This document shows, one piece after another, positions 1-12,839 of a stretch of 64,000 nt of DNA. The DNA comes from Muraenolepis orangiensis (lineage: Eukaryota; Chordata; Actinopteri; Gadiformes; Muraenolepididae). How positions within the stretch are numbered: the first letter of the stretch is position 1; every line of letters begins with the position of its first letter. The stretch is from NCBI GenBank assembly GCA_027704905.1, contig CM050999.1, positions 5,668,201-5,732,200 on the forward strand. Direction: 5' to 3'. A program made the position numbers and the translations under genes. The notes below the pieces were generated by a model that was given only the letters and a program-made list of their open reading frames with translations, was not told where the DNA came from and ran no database searches.

Positions 1-458
1 TGTGGACCCCCCCACAGACAGAGAACACTGCTGCTGGATGCGGGCTCCCAGCAGACGCCTTTGTTGTGCATGTGTGGGAAACAGAAGGGAACAGGAGTCA
101 GTGATCCATAACTCCACCTAGCTTTATCGCAGCATGGCTTTGGGAAATATCGGCTTCTGAAATGTGTCAACTATATCTCAAGGTGATACTGAAACACAGG
201 GGAAATGTGGAGGACAACTCTTTGTAGAGCTGGCTAGACCGGCCCCATGATGGCCAGTTTCTTTTGGTCAGTATGGGGAAAGTACTACTGAGGCAGGGAG
301 AAGTAAATAGTCATTATTATCAGGAGTAGTACGTACTAATCTGTAACGGGGCAGGAAGGATGGATCATTATGTGATATCTAGAACATCCTCCTACTGCTG
401 TAACACCATAAACACACATTGGTAGATACCGTTCTTATCAGTCACAGCTTGATAATGA
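1..458. other. Unique sequence, no gene seen
   Basis: No splice-bounded ORF, RNA gene or repeat is recognisable here. The sequence leads into the GAT-rich array that follows. Confidence 0.6.
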
Positions 459-469
459 GGATGATGATA

Positions 470-536
<67 letters not shown>

Positions 537-719
537 CGATGATGAGGATGAGGATGATGACAATGAAGATGATGAGGATGATGAGGAGGAGGAGGAGGAG
601 GAGGAGGAGGAGGAGGAGGATGATGATGATGATGATGGTGGAGGATGAGATGAGGAGATGAGGATGAGGATGAGGATGAGGATGAGGATGAGGATGGTGA
701 TGATGGTGATGGTGATGGC
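459..719. repeat. (GAT)n/(GAG)n/(GATGAG)n compound microsatellite
   Basis: A long run of GAT triplets passes into GAG triplets and then into GATGAG hexamers. Open frames across it encode only poly-Met, poly-Asp/Arg or poly-Ser/His and are artefacts of the triplet repeat. Confidence 0.97.
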
Positions 720-2383
<1,664 letters not shown>

Positions 2384-2447
2384 ATGCATCACTTCTGGAT
2401 ACACACCATTTGGATCCCCGGCTTCGCTTTCCTGTTCGGATTTCAAG
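2384..2447 (+). CDS. Putative first coding exon, signal peptide of an unidentified secreted or membrane protein
   Basis: An ATG opens 21 codons plus one base, ending exactly at AAG|GTAAGT, a near-perfect splice donor (GT at 2448-2449). The encoded N-terminus starts MHHFWIHTIW and continues with a hydrophobic, Phe-rich stretch (PGFAFLFGFQ), as expected of a signal peptide, although the n-region carries His rather than Lys/Arg. A phase-1 intron directly after a signal peptide is the usual layout of immunoglobulin-superfamily and other modular extracellular proteins (family knowledge). The upstream 200 bp looks like a 5' UTR, and the downstream sequence turns at once into CA/GT microsatellites, consistent with intron. 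No second exon was found in the remaining 61 kb, so intron 1 would be very long or the gene ends elsewhere. I do not recognise the protein. The alternative is a chance ORF next to a chance donor. Confidence 0.45.
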
Positions 2448-2465
2448 GTAAGTTAAGTTGTTTTT

Positions 2466-2482
2466 GCACACACACACACACA

Positions 2483-2513
<31 letters not shown>

Positions 2514-2582
2514 GCACTCTCTCACACACGCACACACACGCACTCTCTCACACACGCACTCTTTCACACACACACACACACA
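2466..2582. repeat. Imperfect (CA)n with CTCT and CG interruptions
   Basis: CA dinucleotides interrupted by CTCTCT and CACG motifs, just inside the putative intron 1. Confidence 0.95.
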
Positions 2583-2621
2583 CCTGCGCGTCGTCTCTTG
2601 TGATGACTTGTCATTCTGTGG

Positions 2622-2622
<1 letters not shown>

Positions 2623-2657
<35 letters not shown>
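2623..2657. repeat. (GT)n microsatellite
   Basis: About 17 GT units. Confidence 0.95.
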
Positions 2658-2658
<1 letters not shown>

Positions 2659-2958
2659 TCCACCGCCGTGCATTTGTTTTGACCTCCTGTTGTGACTGGT
2701 CTGCGGCTGTTGTTGTTGTTTGTTGTTGTTTTGTTGTTATTTGTTATGAGATGGAATAGAAGATCTTCCAAATCCTGGATATACGGTAGTATAATGTCCT
2801 ACTTGCGGGGGTGTGCGTGAAAAAGATGGGAAGTGAGCGGCGGTCATTGGTGGTCCTCTCCTCTCCTCTCCTTCTCAGTTGTCTGCACGGATATCCTTTC
2901 CCACCCCGAGATTGTAAATGCCTTTTTTTGTTTTGTTTAGGCCAAATACATTTGAGCC

Positions 2959-2963
<5 letters not shown>

Positions 2964-3011
<48 letters not shown>

Positions 3012-3020
3012 GGGGGGGGG
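2964..3020. repeat. (GT)15 followed by a 26-base G run
   Basis: A GT array passes directly into an uninterrupted G homopolymer (2995-3020). Confidence 0.95.
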
Positions 3021-3390
3021 AATCGATGTCCATATCAGAACAATGGATTTTCCCCAACCGAGAATGGAGTTGTGTTCCTGTTTGATTCCTCTGTGTTCGG
3101 GGTGCACGGTGCGGGTCCAAGCCCAGAGTGGTGGTTCCGTTCACGGTGACGGGACGTCACGCTGCGTCCTCGATGACGTCTTGATCGAACTTGAGTGGAC
3201 CGACCGAGAACCAACAAAAAGTTCGAATCGACATGGAGTCGCTTTGCCTGTGGAGCCTTTTTTGTCGTCTCTCCCCCCCCCCCCCTTTAGAATGTGAAGC
3301 TAAATGAAATAGAGAACACTGGATTAATGTCAAAGCCAATACAACACGAACCCAACAGGCCCTGAAAGTCTCTATGATTGAGTGAATGTG
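3021..3390. other. Unique sequence, no gene seen
   Basis: Contains a short C run near 3280 and no recognisable ORF. Confidence 0.5.
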
Positions 3391-3392
3391 CG

Positions 3393-3393
3393 T

Positions 3394-3447
<54 letters not shown>

Positions 3448-3595
3448 TTTGGGTCTGTGTGTGTGTGTGTGTGTGTGTGTCTTTGGGTCTGTATGTGTGT
3501 GTGTGTGTGTGTGTATTTGGGTCTGTGTGTGTGTGTCTTTGGGGGTGTGTGTGTGTGTGTGTGTGAATTTGTGTGTGTGTGTGTGTGTGTGAGAG
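3393..3595. repeat. (GT)n array with TTTGGGTC interruptions
   Basis: GT arrays are broken four times by TTTGGGTC or TTTGGGGG spacers. It is the inverted counterpart of the CA array at 3848-4056, which carries GACCCAAA spacers. Confidence 0.95.
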
Positions 3596-3847
3596 AGAGT
3601 TTTAATGGAACAGTGTCAAACCGAACGCAGTGATGGATCAGCGGCTCAATAAAACCTAATGAGGAAATAGCTTTTTAGTGGAGGAATAGCGACACGGCGC
3701 CACAAGAAGCAACGGACCGATGGTGTGGTGTCACCACGCTGTTCTCCACAAGCCTAACTGGGTTATGAGCTCCAGGTACATAATTAGTGTAACAGGTGGG
3801 AATAGGAAGCACAGGTACTCTATCCTCTCTCTGTCTCCCCCCCCCCC

Positions 3848-4056
3848 ACACACACACACACAGACACAGACCCAAAGACACATACACACACAGACCCAAA
3901 TACACACACACACACACACTTACACACACAGACCCAAATACACACACACACACTTACACACACAGACCCAAAGACACACACACACACACACACACACACT
4001 TACACACACAGACCCAAATACACACACACACAGACCCAAATACACACACACACACA
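3848..4056. repeat. (CA)n array with GACCCAAA interruptions
   Basis: CA arrays carry repeated GACCCAAA(T/G)ACAC spacers, the reverse complement of the interruptions in the upstream GT array. The spacer between the two arrays is about 250 bp. Confidence 0.95.
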
Positions 4057-4265
4057 GGGGTGGCAGGATGGCCCAGGAGGTAGATCGGTCGCCTCACAAC
4101 CAGAAGGTGGCTGGTTCGATCCCCCAGCTCCTCCTAGCAAAAATGCACGTCTCAAAAATCTCACTCAAGAGGCAGGTGGGATTCATTCTCCTCAAAATCT
4201 AATACTGGAGAAATAGCTGGCTCGACGATTGGGCCGGACCGGCTACTCCCAACGGCTAGTCATTC
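4057..4265 (+). mobile_element. tRNA-derived SINE fragment
   Basis: The head has a pol III box A-like motif (TGGCCCAGGAGG, 4069-4080) and a box B (GGTTCGATCCC, 4113-4123), followed by the CTCCTCCTAGCAAAAA segment seen also in the SINE at 12.1 kb. The downstream body is decayed. It inserted next to the CA array. Confidence 0.8.
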
Positions 4266-4356
4266 ATGGAGGATATATACTGTACATACACAGACTCAAA
4301 GACACACAGACATGTGTGTGGGGGACCTGGGTTACGGCATGCAAGCACATAGTGTT

Positions 4357-4384
4357 TATATGAATGGAGGCCTCCATTCATATA
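4357..4384. repeat. Perfect 28-bp palindrome
   Basis: Each 14-base half (TATATGAATGGAGG) is the exact reverse complement of the other, with no loop. Confidence 0.9.
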
Positions 4385-4740
4385 TACACATGCTGCTGTA
4401 TCGTCATGTTGCTCCAGGGACAGTGACCCTATAGTTATATTAATATAAAATACACATATTCTTTTTTTTTTTTAATGCCCCGTCTTATGCTGCCCTCACA
4501 CCATAGCGTATGCTGAAACCTATGAGTTGCGTGTAAAAAATATTTGTATATGCACCAAACGCAACCAAAACAATTTTGTCAATTTGTAACGTATTCGACC
4601 TATGGGTTGCATGTGAGTTGGGTGTGGGTTGTGTACGAGTTGCGTCTGAGTTGCGTTCAAAACCTACAAGTTGCGTTTGACCTGCGTGCTAGTGCGTTAG
4701 TTGCGTGGTATTTGCGAATATCGGTCACGTGATAAAAACC

Positions 4741-4871
4741 TATAAAAGCGGAGCCGATTCAGTGTTTCCTTCTGATTTGGTCATCGAAGAGTCAACATGT
4801 GGAAAGCTTCCAAGAAATCTGATAAAAGTGACCCCAAAACAGATACCTCAAATTTGGACCTGCGTTCATAA
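4741..4871 (+). promoter_or_regulatory. TATA box and truncated 24-codon ORF inside the TIR element
   Basis: TATAAAAGCGG (4741-4751) lies about 56 nt upstream of an ATG (4797). The ATG opens a 24-codon Lys/Ser/Asp-rich ORF beginning MWKASKKSDKSDP and stopping at the edge of the minisatellite. It may be the promoter and N-terminus of the lost transposon gene. The protein is not recognised. Confidence 0.35.
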
Positions 4872-4882
4872 CTTATGAGTTG

Positions 4883-5180
4883 CGTACCTGTTGCGATCGT
4901 GTTGCGTGCGTAGCGTACCTGTTGCGATCGTGTTGCGTGCGTAGCGTACCTGTTGCGATCGTGTTGCGTGCGTAGCGTACCTGTTGCGATCGTGTTGCGT
5001 GCGTAGCGTACCTGTTGCGATCGTGTTGCGTGCGTAGCGTACCTGTTGCGTGCGTAGCGTACCTGTTGCGATCGTGTTGCGTGCGTAGCGTACCTGTTGC
5101 GATCGTGTTGCGATCGTGTTGCGTGCGTAGCGTACCTGTTGCGATCGTGTTGCGTGCGTAGCGTACCTGTTGCGTCCCTG
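4883..5180. repeat. 31-bp minisatellite, ~9-10 copies
   Basis: The unit joins GTTGCGTGCGTAGCGTACCT and GTTGCGATCGT. Some copies lack or duplicate the second half. It lies inside the TIR element. Confidence 0.95.
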
Positions 5181-5395
5181 TTGCGTATAAATTGATCGCA
5201 GGCATTCGCAGAGAATTATTGAACATGTTCAAAATTTCCGAACTTACTCTGCGTGTGTCTGCGATCACCTGCGTGCTTGTTGTGTACTTCAAACCTATAA
5301 AACCTATTAGTTGCGTGTGAGTTGCGTTCGAAACTTATGACCACTATTTTTTATTGGCAACCATACGCAACTGGTGATCGCTATGGTGTGAGGGC

Positions 5396-5586
5396 GCCAT
5401 TACCTTCACGGTTCAAAAACCCTCTTCGTCAGATGTTTTTCAGGCCTATTTTGTGACCTTGCTCATCTTCACCCTGCTGTGTCTTTGTTGATTGTTGTGT
5501 TGGCTTAGTCACTTCTCTCTCCCTCAGTGAGTAGTACACATTCTGAGGATCTGATAACATGAAGAAATGGGTGAAGTCAAGCCGGT

Positions 5587-5588
<2 letters not shown>
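5396..5588. other. Unique sequence, no gene seen
   Basis: Right flank of the TIR element. No domain or splice structure. Confidence 0.5.
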
Positions 5589-5632
<44 letters not shown>

Positions 5633-5637
5633 AGAGT
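5589..5637. repeat. (CT)n followed by GAGAGAG
   Basis: About 20 CT units end in a short GA run, forming a small self-complementary junction. Confidence 0.93.
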
Positions 5638-6022
5638 TTCTTTCATTCTCACAAGGTAAACTGTGTCACTCCAGGGACTTTCGACAAAGGAAGACTCAGT
5701 TCATATCCACCAGTTGCGTTTCATCTGACTGCAAACAAGCAACTTGCCTTCAGATTTCTGGTATTGTTATATAAGTAGCAGCATTGCGAGTACTGTGGTG
5801 ATTCAAGGGGTTTATTGTTTAAGGTAAATGTTGAGTTCTGAGAATGTATACTTGGTTGGTTGTGGTTCGTACTCCTGCACTACTGACAAAATACCTTGTA
5901 TGTTTAAATATTGGATTATTTAGCTGTGGCTATCAGCTTCATCACTTGGTATGTTTAAGCATGCCTGTCTTCTTACTTTGAGACAGTCGGATCTTGGTCT
6001 GTCAATGAAGCTCTCACCACAC
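5638..6022. other. Unique sequence, no gene seen
   Basis: Short ORFs only, with no recognisable feature. Confidence 0.5.
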
Positions 6023-6350
6023 GACTGTTTCTACCTGAGGTTCCTACCTTCCTACCTCACTCACACTCTACTCTTTATCTGTTTCTACCTGAGGTTCCTA
6101 CCTTCCTACCTCACTCACACTCTACTCTTTATCTGTTTCTACCTGATGTTCCTACCTTCCTACCTCACTCACACTCTACTCTTTATCTGTTTCTACCTGA
6201 GGTTCCTACCTTCCTACCTCACTCACACTCTACTCTATCTGTTTCTACCTGAGGTTCCTACCTTCCTACCTCACTCACACTCTACTCTTTATCTGTTTCT
6301 ACCTGAGGTTCCTACCTTCCTACCTCACTCACACTCTACTCTTTATCGGT
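6023..6350. repeat. 54-bp minisatellite, 6 copies
   Basis: The unit begins CTGTTTCTACCTGAGGTTCC and ends ACTCTACTCTTTAT. One copy has lost two bases. The 54-bp period is a multiple of three, which keeps an ORF open. It encodes an 18-residue Leu/Tyr/Phe repeat with no known domain. Confidence 0.97.
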
Positions 6351-6904
6351 TTCTGTCCTCATTGTGCTGGTTATGTTTTCAATGTTTTCGTTAGATTGAA
6401 GATTGATGATTCTTTATTTATTCTTTATTTAGAGTGTCTTATGTGTACTACAATATATAACTATACTACACTACACTATATAAAACTATACCATAAACAA
6501 CACTATATACTAATATAGGATTAAAACACGCGATATACTATCTACAATATACTATAAACAACACCATACAATGAAATGACAATAGTAAATTAGTATTTTA
6601 TAAGAATTGTATTAATAATTCTATCCAATACAATACATAGAATACTAGTACAATACTATACACAATCAAAATAACTATACAATACTAAACAAGTTCATGT
6701 ATATAGTTTGTCTTTTTTTGTCTGTCTGTATGTTGCCGATAATTGTTTCTATGTATTCATTTTTAATTGTTCTCTTCCGATGTATTGATTATGATACGTT
6801 CTGCGACCTCAAACCAGACGGTATTCTCATAATATCCTCATAATACATGTGACCCCATCCGATTGCCATATCTGCCAAAGACTGGCATTGTAGGATTGGA
6901 GTTT
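6351..6904. other. AT-rich sequence with degenerate ACTATA motifs
   Basis: 6430-6700 is rich in imperfect CTATAC/ACAATACTA motifs. No gene. Confidence 0.5.
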
Positions 6905-7140
6905 TTGAACATTTCCTTTATTAGTCCCACAGTGGGGAAACTTACACTCTGCATTTGACCCATCCTAGAATAAGGAGCAGTGGGCAGCTATCTGTAAGCG
7001 CCCGGGGAGCAGCGTAGGGGGTGCCTTGCTCAAGGGCACTGAGCTACTTCCCCCCCCCCCATTCCAATGCCCGCTACGCGCTAATTAGAGAGATGAACTC
7101 CACCCCTCCGGAAAACACACGGACAACATCAGTCTGAATG
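6905..7140 (-). mobile_element. SINE-like repeat (core/tail), minus orientation
   Basis: Read on the minus strand it carries the CTTGAGCAAGGCACC motif, the GCTCCCCGGGCGC and GCCCACTGCTCC core, and a GGGTCAAATGCAGAG...ACTAATAAAGGAAATG tail. These match the cores of the SINEs at 46.9 kb and 57.0 kb. The tRNA head is not clear. Confidence 0.75.
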
Positions 7141-7184
7141 GCATCGTCTAAATACAAATGTAAACAGGGTTTTTTAAGCTTGAA

Positions 7185-7395
7185 TTCAACAACACCGTAA
7201 GAGGACACACACCCAGGAGACCTCCCACGGTACAGTCATGTGTGACTGGTTCAGCCTTCAGGCCCATGTAGCTGTAGGACACCTCAGGACAGCCGGCCAG
7301 GAGGGGCTGGGCTGCCGTCTCCGGGCCCCGGGCCGCGCCTGCCAGCCGCTGCGTTCCCTTGGTAACGCTCCGGCGCTCTCAGCCAAAGAGCACGG
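7185..7395 (-). other. GC-rich segment with an open minus-strand frame, unidentified
   Basis: GC content rises sharply over ~200 bp in AT-leaning surroundings. A minus-strand frame stays open for over 70 codons (it includes PEVSYSYMGLKAEPVTHDC) from about 7375 to about 7157, after a stop. It has no upstream ATG, and no clear splice donor was found. It could be a conserved exon or regulatory island, or chance. Confidence 0.2.
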
Positions 7396-7439
7396 GGGAA
7401 GGTTTTAGAGGTCTGCTCAAAACACAAGGTTAAAGTCAA

Positions 7440-7830
7440 CGGGACTTCTAATCTAATCTAGTCTAATCTAATGTAATATATTCTAATGGCTTCTTATGTA
7501 CATTAGATTACTTTGATTTAGCGGATGCTTTTGTCCAAACAACAACATAGAGAATAACTTTTCACCGGAAGTCATATGTGCATTTCCTTTCGAACAAGCC
7601 ATAATAATATATATAATACATACCAACATAATACATACATATACACATATATAATAACATAATATATATTACATTTCCTTTTAAATTCCATAATACATTA
7701 CATTTCCTTCCTAACAAGCCTTCAAGAGCAGACCCAGTGCTCAGGTAAAAGTACAATAACTTCAATAGCTCCCTAGATGTAGAAGTACATCAAACAGGAC
7801 AATGACAAATAGTGAAGCCATCAGACACAT
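7440..7830. repeat. Interspersed repeat copy with (TCTAA)n start
   Basis: A degenerate TCTAA run is followed by a GATTTAGCGGATGCTTTTGTCC motif and, further on, GTGCTCAGGTAAAAGTACAATAA. The same two motifs recur in the same order at 52086-52290, so both are copies of one widespread fish repeat. The middle part is AT-rich. Confidence 0.6.
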
Positions 7831-8329
7831 GCTAGTAAACAAATGCTAATAAAGAAGCGCTGGCTTACAAGCAAGAGAAGAAATATAGCTAACAAGACTC
7901 GAGACAAGACAAGAGGAAGGGTCATGGTACTGCTTCCTGAAGAGGCGGGTTTAGTTTTACATCACATGCCAAACAGATCCAATCAATGTCATAGGTCATC
8001 TACTAGACGTAAATGTGTTGTGGTAATCTGTGTAAGAATCAGAGATTCCTTCTCATGACTGATCCCTTTGGTCGTACCGTGAACTGCACCACCCACTCTC
8101 TGTGGGTGGACTGCTCCATGGTGTTTGGGTCGAACAAAAGGAAATGAAGAGGCAACAGTTTTGACGTTATGTATTGTAATGCAGAGATTGAAACATGTAA
8201 TGTTGGCTTTATTTTACCGGATCACTTGAAGGAGGAAAACTTGACGACGCAAATAGCTCAAATTCACCATGAACAGTAATCTACACACTATACTCAGTCT
8301 GTTGATGCGTGTGTGGTTAATTGTAATAG
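7831..8329. other. Unique sequence, no gene seen
   Basis: No recognisable domains or splice-bounded ORFs. Confidence 0.5.
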
Positions 8330-8417
8330 GCTGCCCCCTACTAATTCCACAGTCGGCCAAACACATTGCACCTTTAAATTAAAACCTGTTCATATATATT
8401 TATATTTATATATATAT

Positions 8418-8465
8418 AAACTATAAATATGTAATATTTATATGAATATTACATATTTATAGTTT
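8418..8465. repeat. 20-bp perfect inverted repeat with 8-nt loop
   Basis: The arm AAACTATAAATATGTAATAT (8418-8437) pairs perfectly with 8446-8465 across TTATATGA. Confidence 0.9.
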
Positions 8466-8677
8466 ACATATTCATAGTTTGCATATTTATTGTTGACATA
8501 CCTGTATGATAGTCATGTACATTTTTACTGTACTAACTGTATATATATCAATTGTCAACTGTTGATATAACTACACACCTCTGCTCACTACCTGCTGTAT
8601 ATACATTTATATATATATTTTGATACAACTGCATACCCCTGCTCTCTACACTCCTGTTTATACTTGTATACTTACAT

Positions 8678-8681
<4 letters not shown>

Positions 8682-8722
<41 letters not shown>
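8682..8722. repeat. (TA)n microsatellite
   Basis: About 20 TA units inside the LINE tail copy. Confidence 0.95.
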
Positions 8723-8726
<4 letters not shown>

Positions 8727-8920
8727 TTATATACTCTATAAGTTATTATATACTTGTTTTTAGTAGTAGTTTTTTAGTAGACTGTTTTTACATATTATTC
8801 AACAACTGTACAGTAAATATTACCACACTTTACTGCAACATTTGCACTCTGGTTAGATGGCACATTTTGTTCTGCTGTTTCTGCTCTTAAATTTGAATCG
8901 AATCTAATATTGAGTATTCA

Positions 8921-10306
8921 TGCATGTACAATGCTACAAGCAGTCCCTTTTAAAGTGTTAAGCGATTACATATTTGTGGCTACATGTCAGATAGAATTCG
9001 ATGTCAAAGCCCGCCCCTTTTGATTAATGGTGACACTTGTGCTGGCTTTTCCACGGCGTTGGAAAGCATCTTGTCACCAAGGAGTTAAACTGCCCCACAT
9101 ACTGAGTCTCTCTCTGGCTAACAAGGCAGCCCGGTCGTTCATCACCAGCGCCATAGAAAGGAAGCTTGATCAGAGCTGTAGAGTGAACCAAACTAAATCA
9201 CACAACCTTGTTAGTCTTAAATGAATGTGTCTTTGTCTTCAGCTCTCATGTAGCGTCCTCCTTACACACAGCTCATGATGTGTGCTCATCCAGATGGTTC
9301 CCTTTTTATCACTGAGTTGTTGATCTTTCAATCAGCCCGGAGCTTCTGGGAGGTCTGTGATGGTGGCCTGTGGGTGGATCTGGATATTTTGGGTGAAAAG
9401 TGTACAATATGTGGCAACAATTAAGAGTTATTTCTATTTTCAAATAAATGATTTATTTTGGACATTTTTTATTTCATGTTTTCCTTCTGGTGAATTGCCA
9501 CCAACTTTTATCCCTTGATCCAATATGGCTTACAGTCACAGAAGTGTTTTGCTTTGACGGTGTTTGATTAAGTGTTTGCTTGACAGTGTATGATTTAGTG
9601 AATGACGGCAACATGATGAAAACCCCTGCTTGGTGCAGTAGTGGTGAGACTGAAGTCAAACCATGGTAATTCCTCTCTTTGTGGTTGCTAGGTGCTGTGT
9701 TGGAAAATTAACAAACAGTGTTTAATTTGAATGGCGTTGGTTAGGTATCCAGCTTGAGGATGGCAGAGATCAAATATATGAGAATAACACATAAAAAATC
9801 ATTCATATGAAGATTGCAGCTGCAAATTAGGAGCGAGCTTCTCCTCAACAAAATAATCATTATCGCAACGGGGATAGAAGACTCCACAACAAAGCTACAA
9901 TTATGAATCAATAACTCTGGTCTCTTCGCCATTATGGATATACAATCATATGGATATCAAACCCAAGCAACAACAAAACAATCACAGTGGAGGTCCTCTC
10001 TTAAAGATGTGGGCTCATTTCCATCTTGTGGCTGAGTCTCTCCTCTGGTGGGAACATACTAGGAGAACATGGACGTTCACTCCATGGTCCTCTTCAGGGG
10101 TGTTTTTTAAAAGTTGTTTTTACGACAGTGTCCTTCCTCACGGTCTATTATTTATGTCACAGCTGTCAAGCGTTGGCGCCCAGCGAGACGACCGGCTCTC
10201 CTGTAGATATACACACACCCCAACACTGGGCTGTTGTGCTTGTCTGTGTTGTGTGTGGATTGTTGTGCAGTATCAACGGCATACACTGATATATAACCTG
10301 CTGATG
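8921..10306. other. Unique sequence, no gene seen
   Basis: About 1.4 kb of ordinary sequence. Several 60-90-residue ORFs on both strands show no domain, coding bias or splice context. Confidence 0.5.
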
Positions 10307-10348
10307 ATACACACACACACACACACACCGAACACACCGAACACACCG

Positions 10349-10436
<88 letters not shown>

Positions 10437-10448
10437 AAACACACACAC

Positions 10449-10504
<56 letters not shown>

Positions 10505-10520
10505 GAACACACACACACCG

Positions 10521-10552
<32 letters not shown>

Positions 10553-10618
10553 GAACACACACACATACACACACTGAACACACACACACACACCGAACAC
10601 ACACACATACACACACAC
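10307..10618. repeat. (CA)n array with periodic CCGAA/CCAAA interruptions, ~310 bp
   Basis: Long CA runs are separated by CACCGAACAC or CACCAAACAC. Frames through it (His-Thr or Cys-Val repeats) are artefacts. Confidence 0.97.
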
Positions 10619-11901
<1,283 letters not shown>

Positions 11902-12147
11902 GTTCGTTTTTAAAGACACAGGTTTTTGGTTAATATGGGACTCATTTAATTCAATATTGTATCCATACCCGGATTTGATGAGCACAGCATATCGGTAGAC
12001 ATTCAAGCACCGCATGTTCCTGATTGGTCTATTATGGTCTGTGTCTCACACAATGGAGCATGGACAGCTGCTCCTTGCCTCCTGTATTGATGAAGGGCCC
12101 CTCTGGCGTCTCCTGAGAGGCCCTGCTCCACGGAGCACTTAGATCCA

Positions 12148-12418
12148 GTCAGTTTAGCTCAGGAGGTAGCGCGGTCGCCTCACAACCGGAAGGTTGCTGG
12201 TTCGATCCCCGCCTCCTCCTAGCAAAAGCAGTCGAGGTGTCCTTGAGCAAGACACCCTAACCCTAACTGCTCCTGACGTGCTGGCTGTCTCCTTGATGGC
12301 TGACTCCGCCGTTGGTGGTTGAATGTGTGTATGAATGGGTGAATGTGAGACTTGATATGTAAAGCGCTTTGATTGGTTAGAAAAGCGCTATATAAATGTC
12401 CATTTACCATTTACCATA
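12148..12418 (+). mobile_element. tRNA-derived SINE, near full length
   Basis: Box A (TAGCTCAGGAGG, 12155-12166) and box B (GGTTCGATCCC, 12199-12209) are tRNA-spaced. They are followed by the GTCCTTGAGCAAGACACCCT segment, the GTGAATGTGAGACTTG and AAAGCGCTTTGATTGG segments, and a tail GCGCTATATAAATGTCCATT ending in CATTTAC repeats. This is a common teleost SINE architecture. It is not a tRNA gene because there is no acceptor pairing or anticodon arm fold. Confidence 0.88.
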
Positions 12419-12839
12419 TATCTTCCCTGACCAGAGGACACTCGCCATAGATTCCTTAGGACGTATCCTAGGTGTACTTCTCATCATCTCCAATGGAACA
12501 AAGTTCAACCCTCCAAACATGCCGGTTTGTGTTCCCACTGACATTTTCACAGAGAGAGCCACGTCCCAGCAACGCTAGCGCCCACTTCCACAACCATAGT
12601 AACAACAGTGGTGGACTACATGATGTATGTAAAAGTGTTGCTCCTGGCTTCGAGGCTCCATTGGAATACAAACAGGGCTGGTCCAACGCGCTGAGCTGCT
12701 CCTCTTTAGTGCTACGGACGCCATGACGTTAGAGCTGCATTAATGGAGTGCTCTGCATTAAGGGACCATTGGGCTTTTCTTCTTCAAAACTGTCATCTTG
12801 TATTATGTTTCTCGTTGATAAAGCATATGAAGCAGACAT
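12419..12839. other. Unique sequence, no gene seen
   Basis: Short overlapping ORFs on both strands, none recognisable. Confidence 0.5.

Larger units (their letters stand above)
4492..5395. mobile_element. TIR-flanked non-autonomous DNA element, ~0.9 kb
   Basis: A perfect 17-bp terminal inverted repeat (GCCCTCACACCATAGCG at 4492-4508, and its complement at 5379-5395) bounds a region saturated with GTTGCGT-type motifs on the + strand. Inside are a TATA box with a short downstream ORF (4741-4871) and a 31-bp minisatellite. No convincing target-site duplication is visible, so the superfamily stays open. There is no transposase. Confidence 0.65.
8330..8920 (+). mobile_element. LINE 3' tail copy
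   Basis: The AT-rich segment contains ACTGCATACCCCTGCTC, CTGTTTATACTTGTATACTTAC, an AT array, TGTTTTTAGTAGTAGTTTT, then TTTGCACTCTGGTTAGATG and a terminal GAATCGAATCTAAT tail. The same ordered motifs recur at 34120-34325, and the tail resembles the minus-strand copy at 40270-40400. This is the pattern of 3' UTRs of fish LINEs with AATCT tails. Confidence 0.6.

Noticed and set aside
12148..12210. Possible tRNA gene (A and B boxes)
   Set aside because: No cloverleaf with paired acceptor stem; continues into a SINE body and tail.
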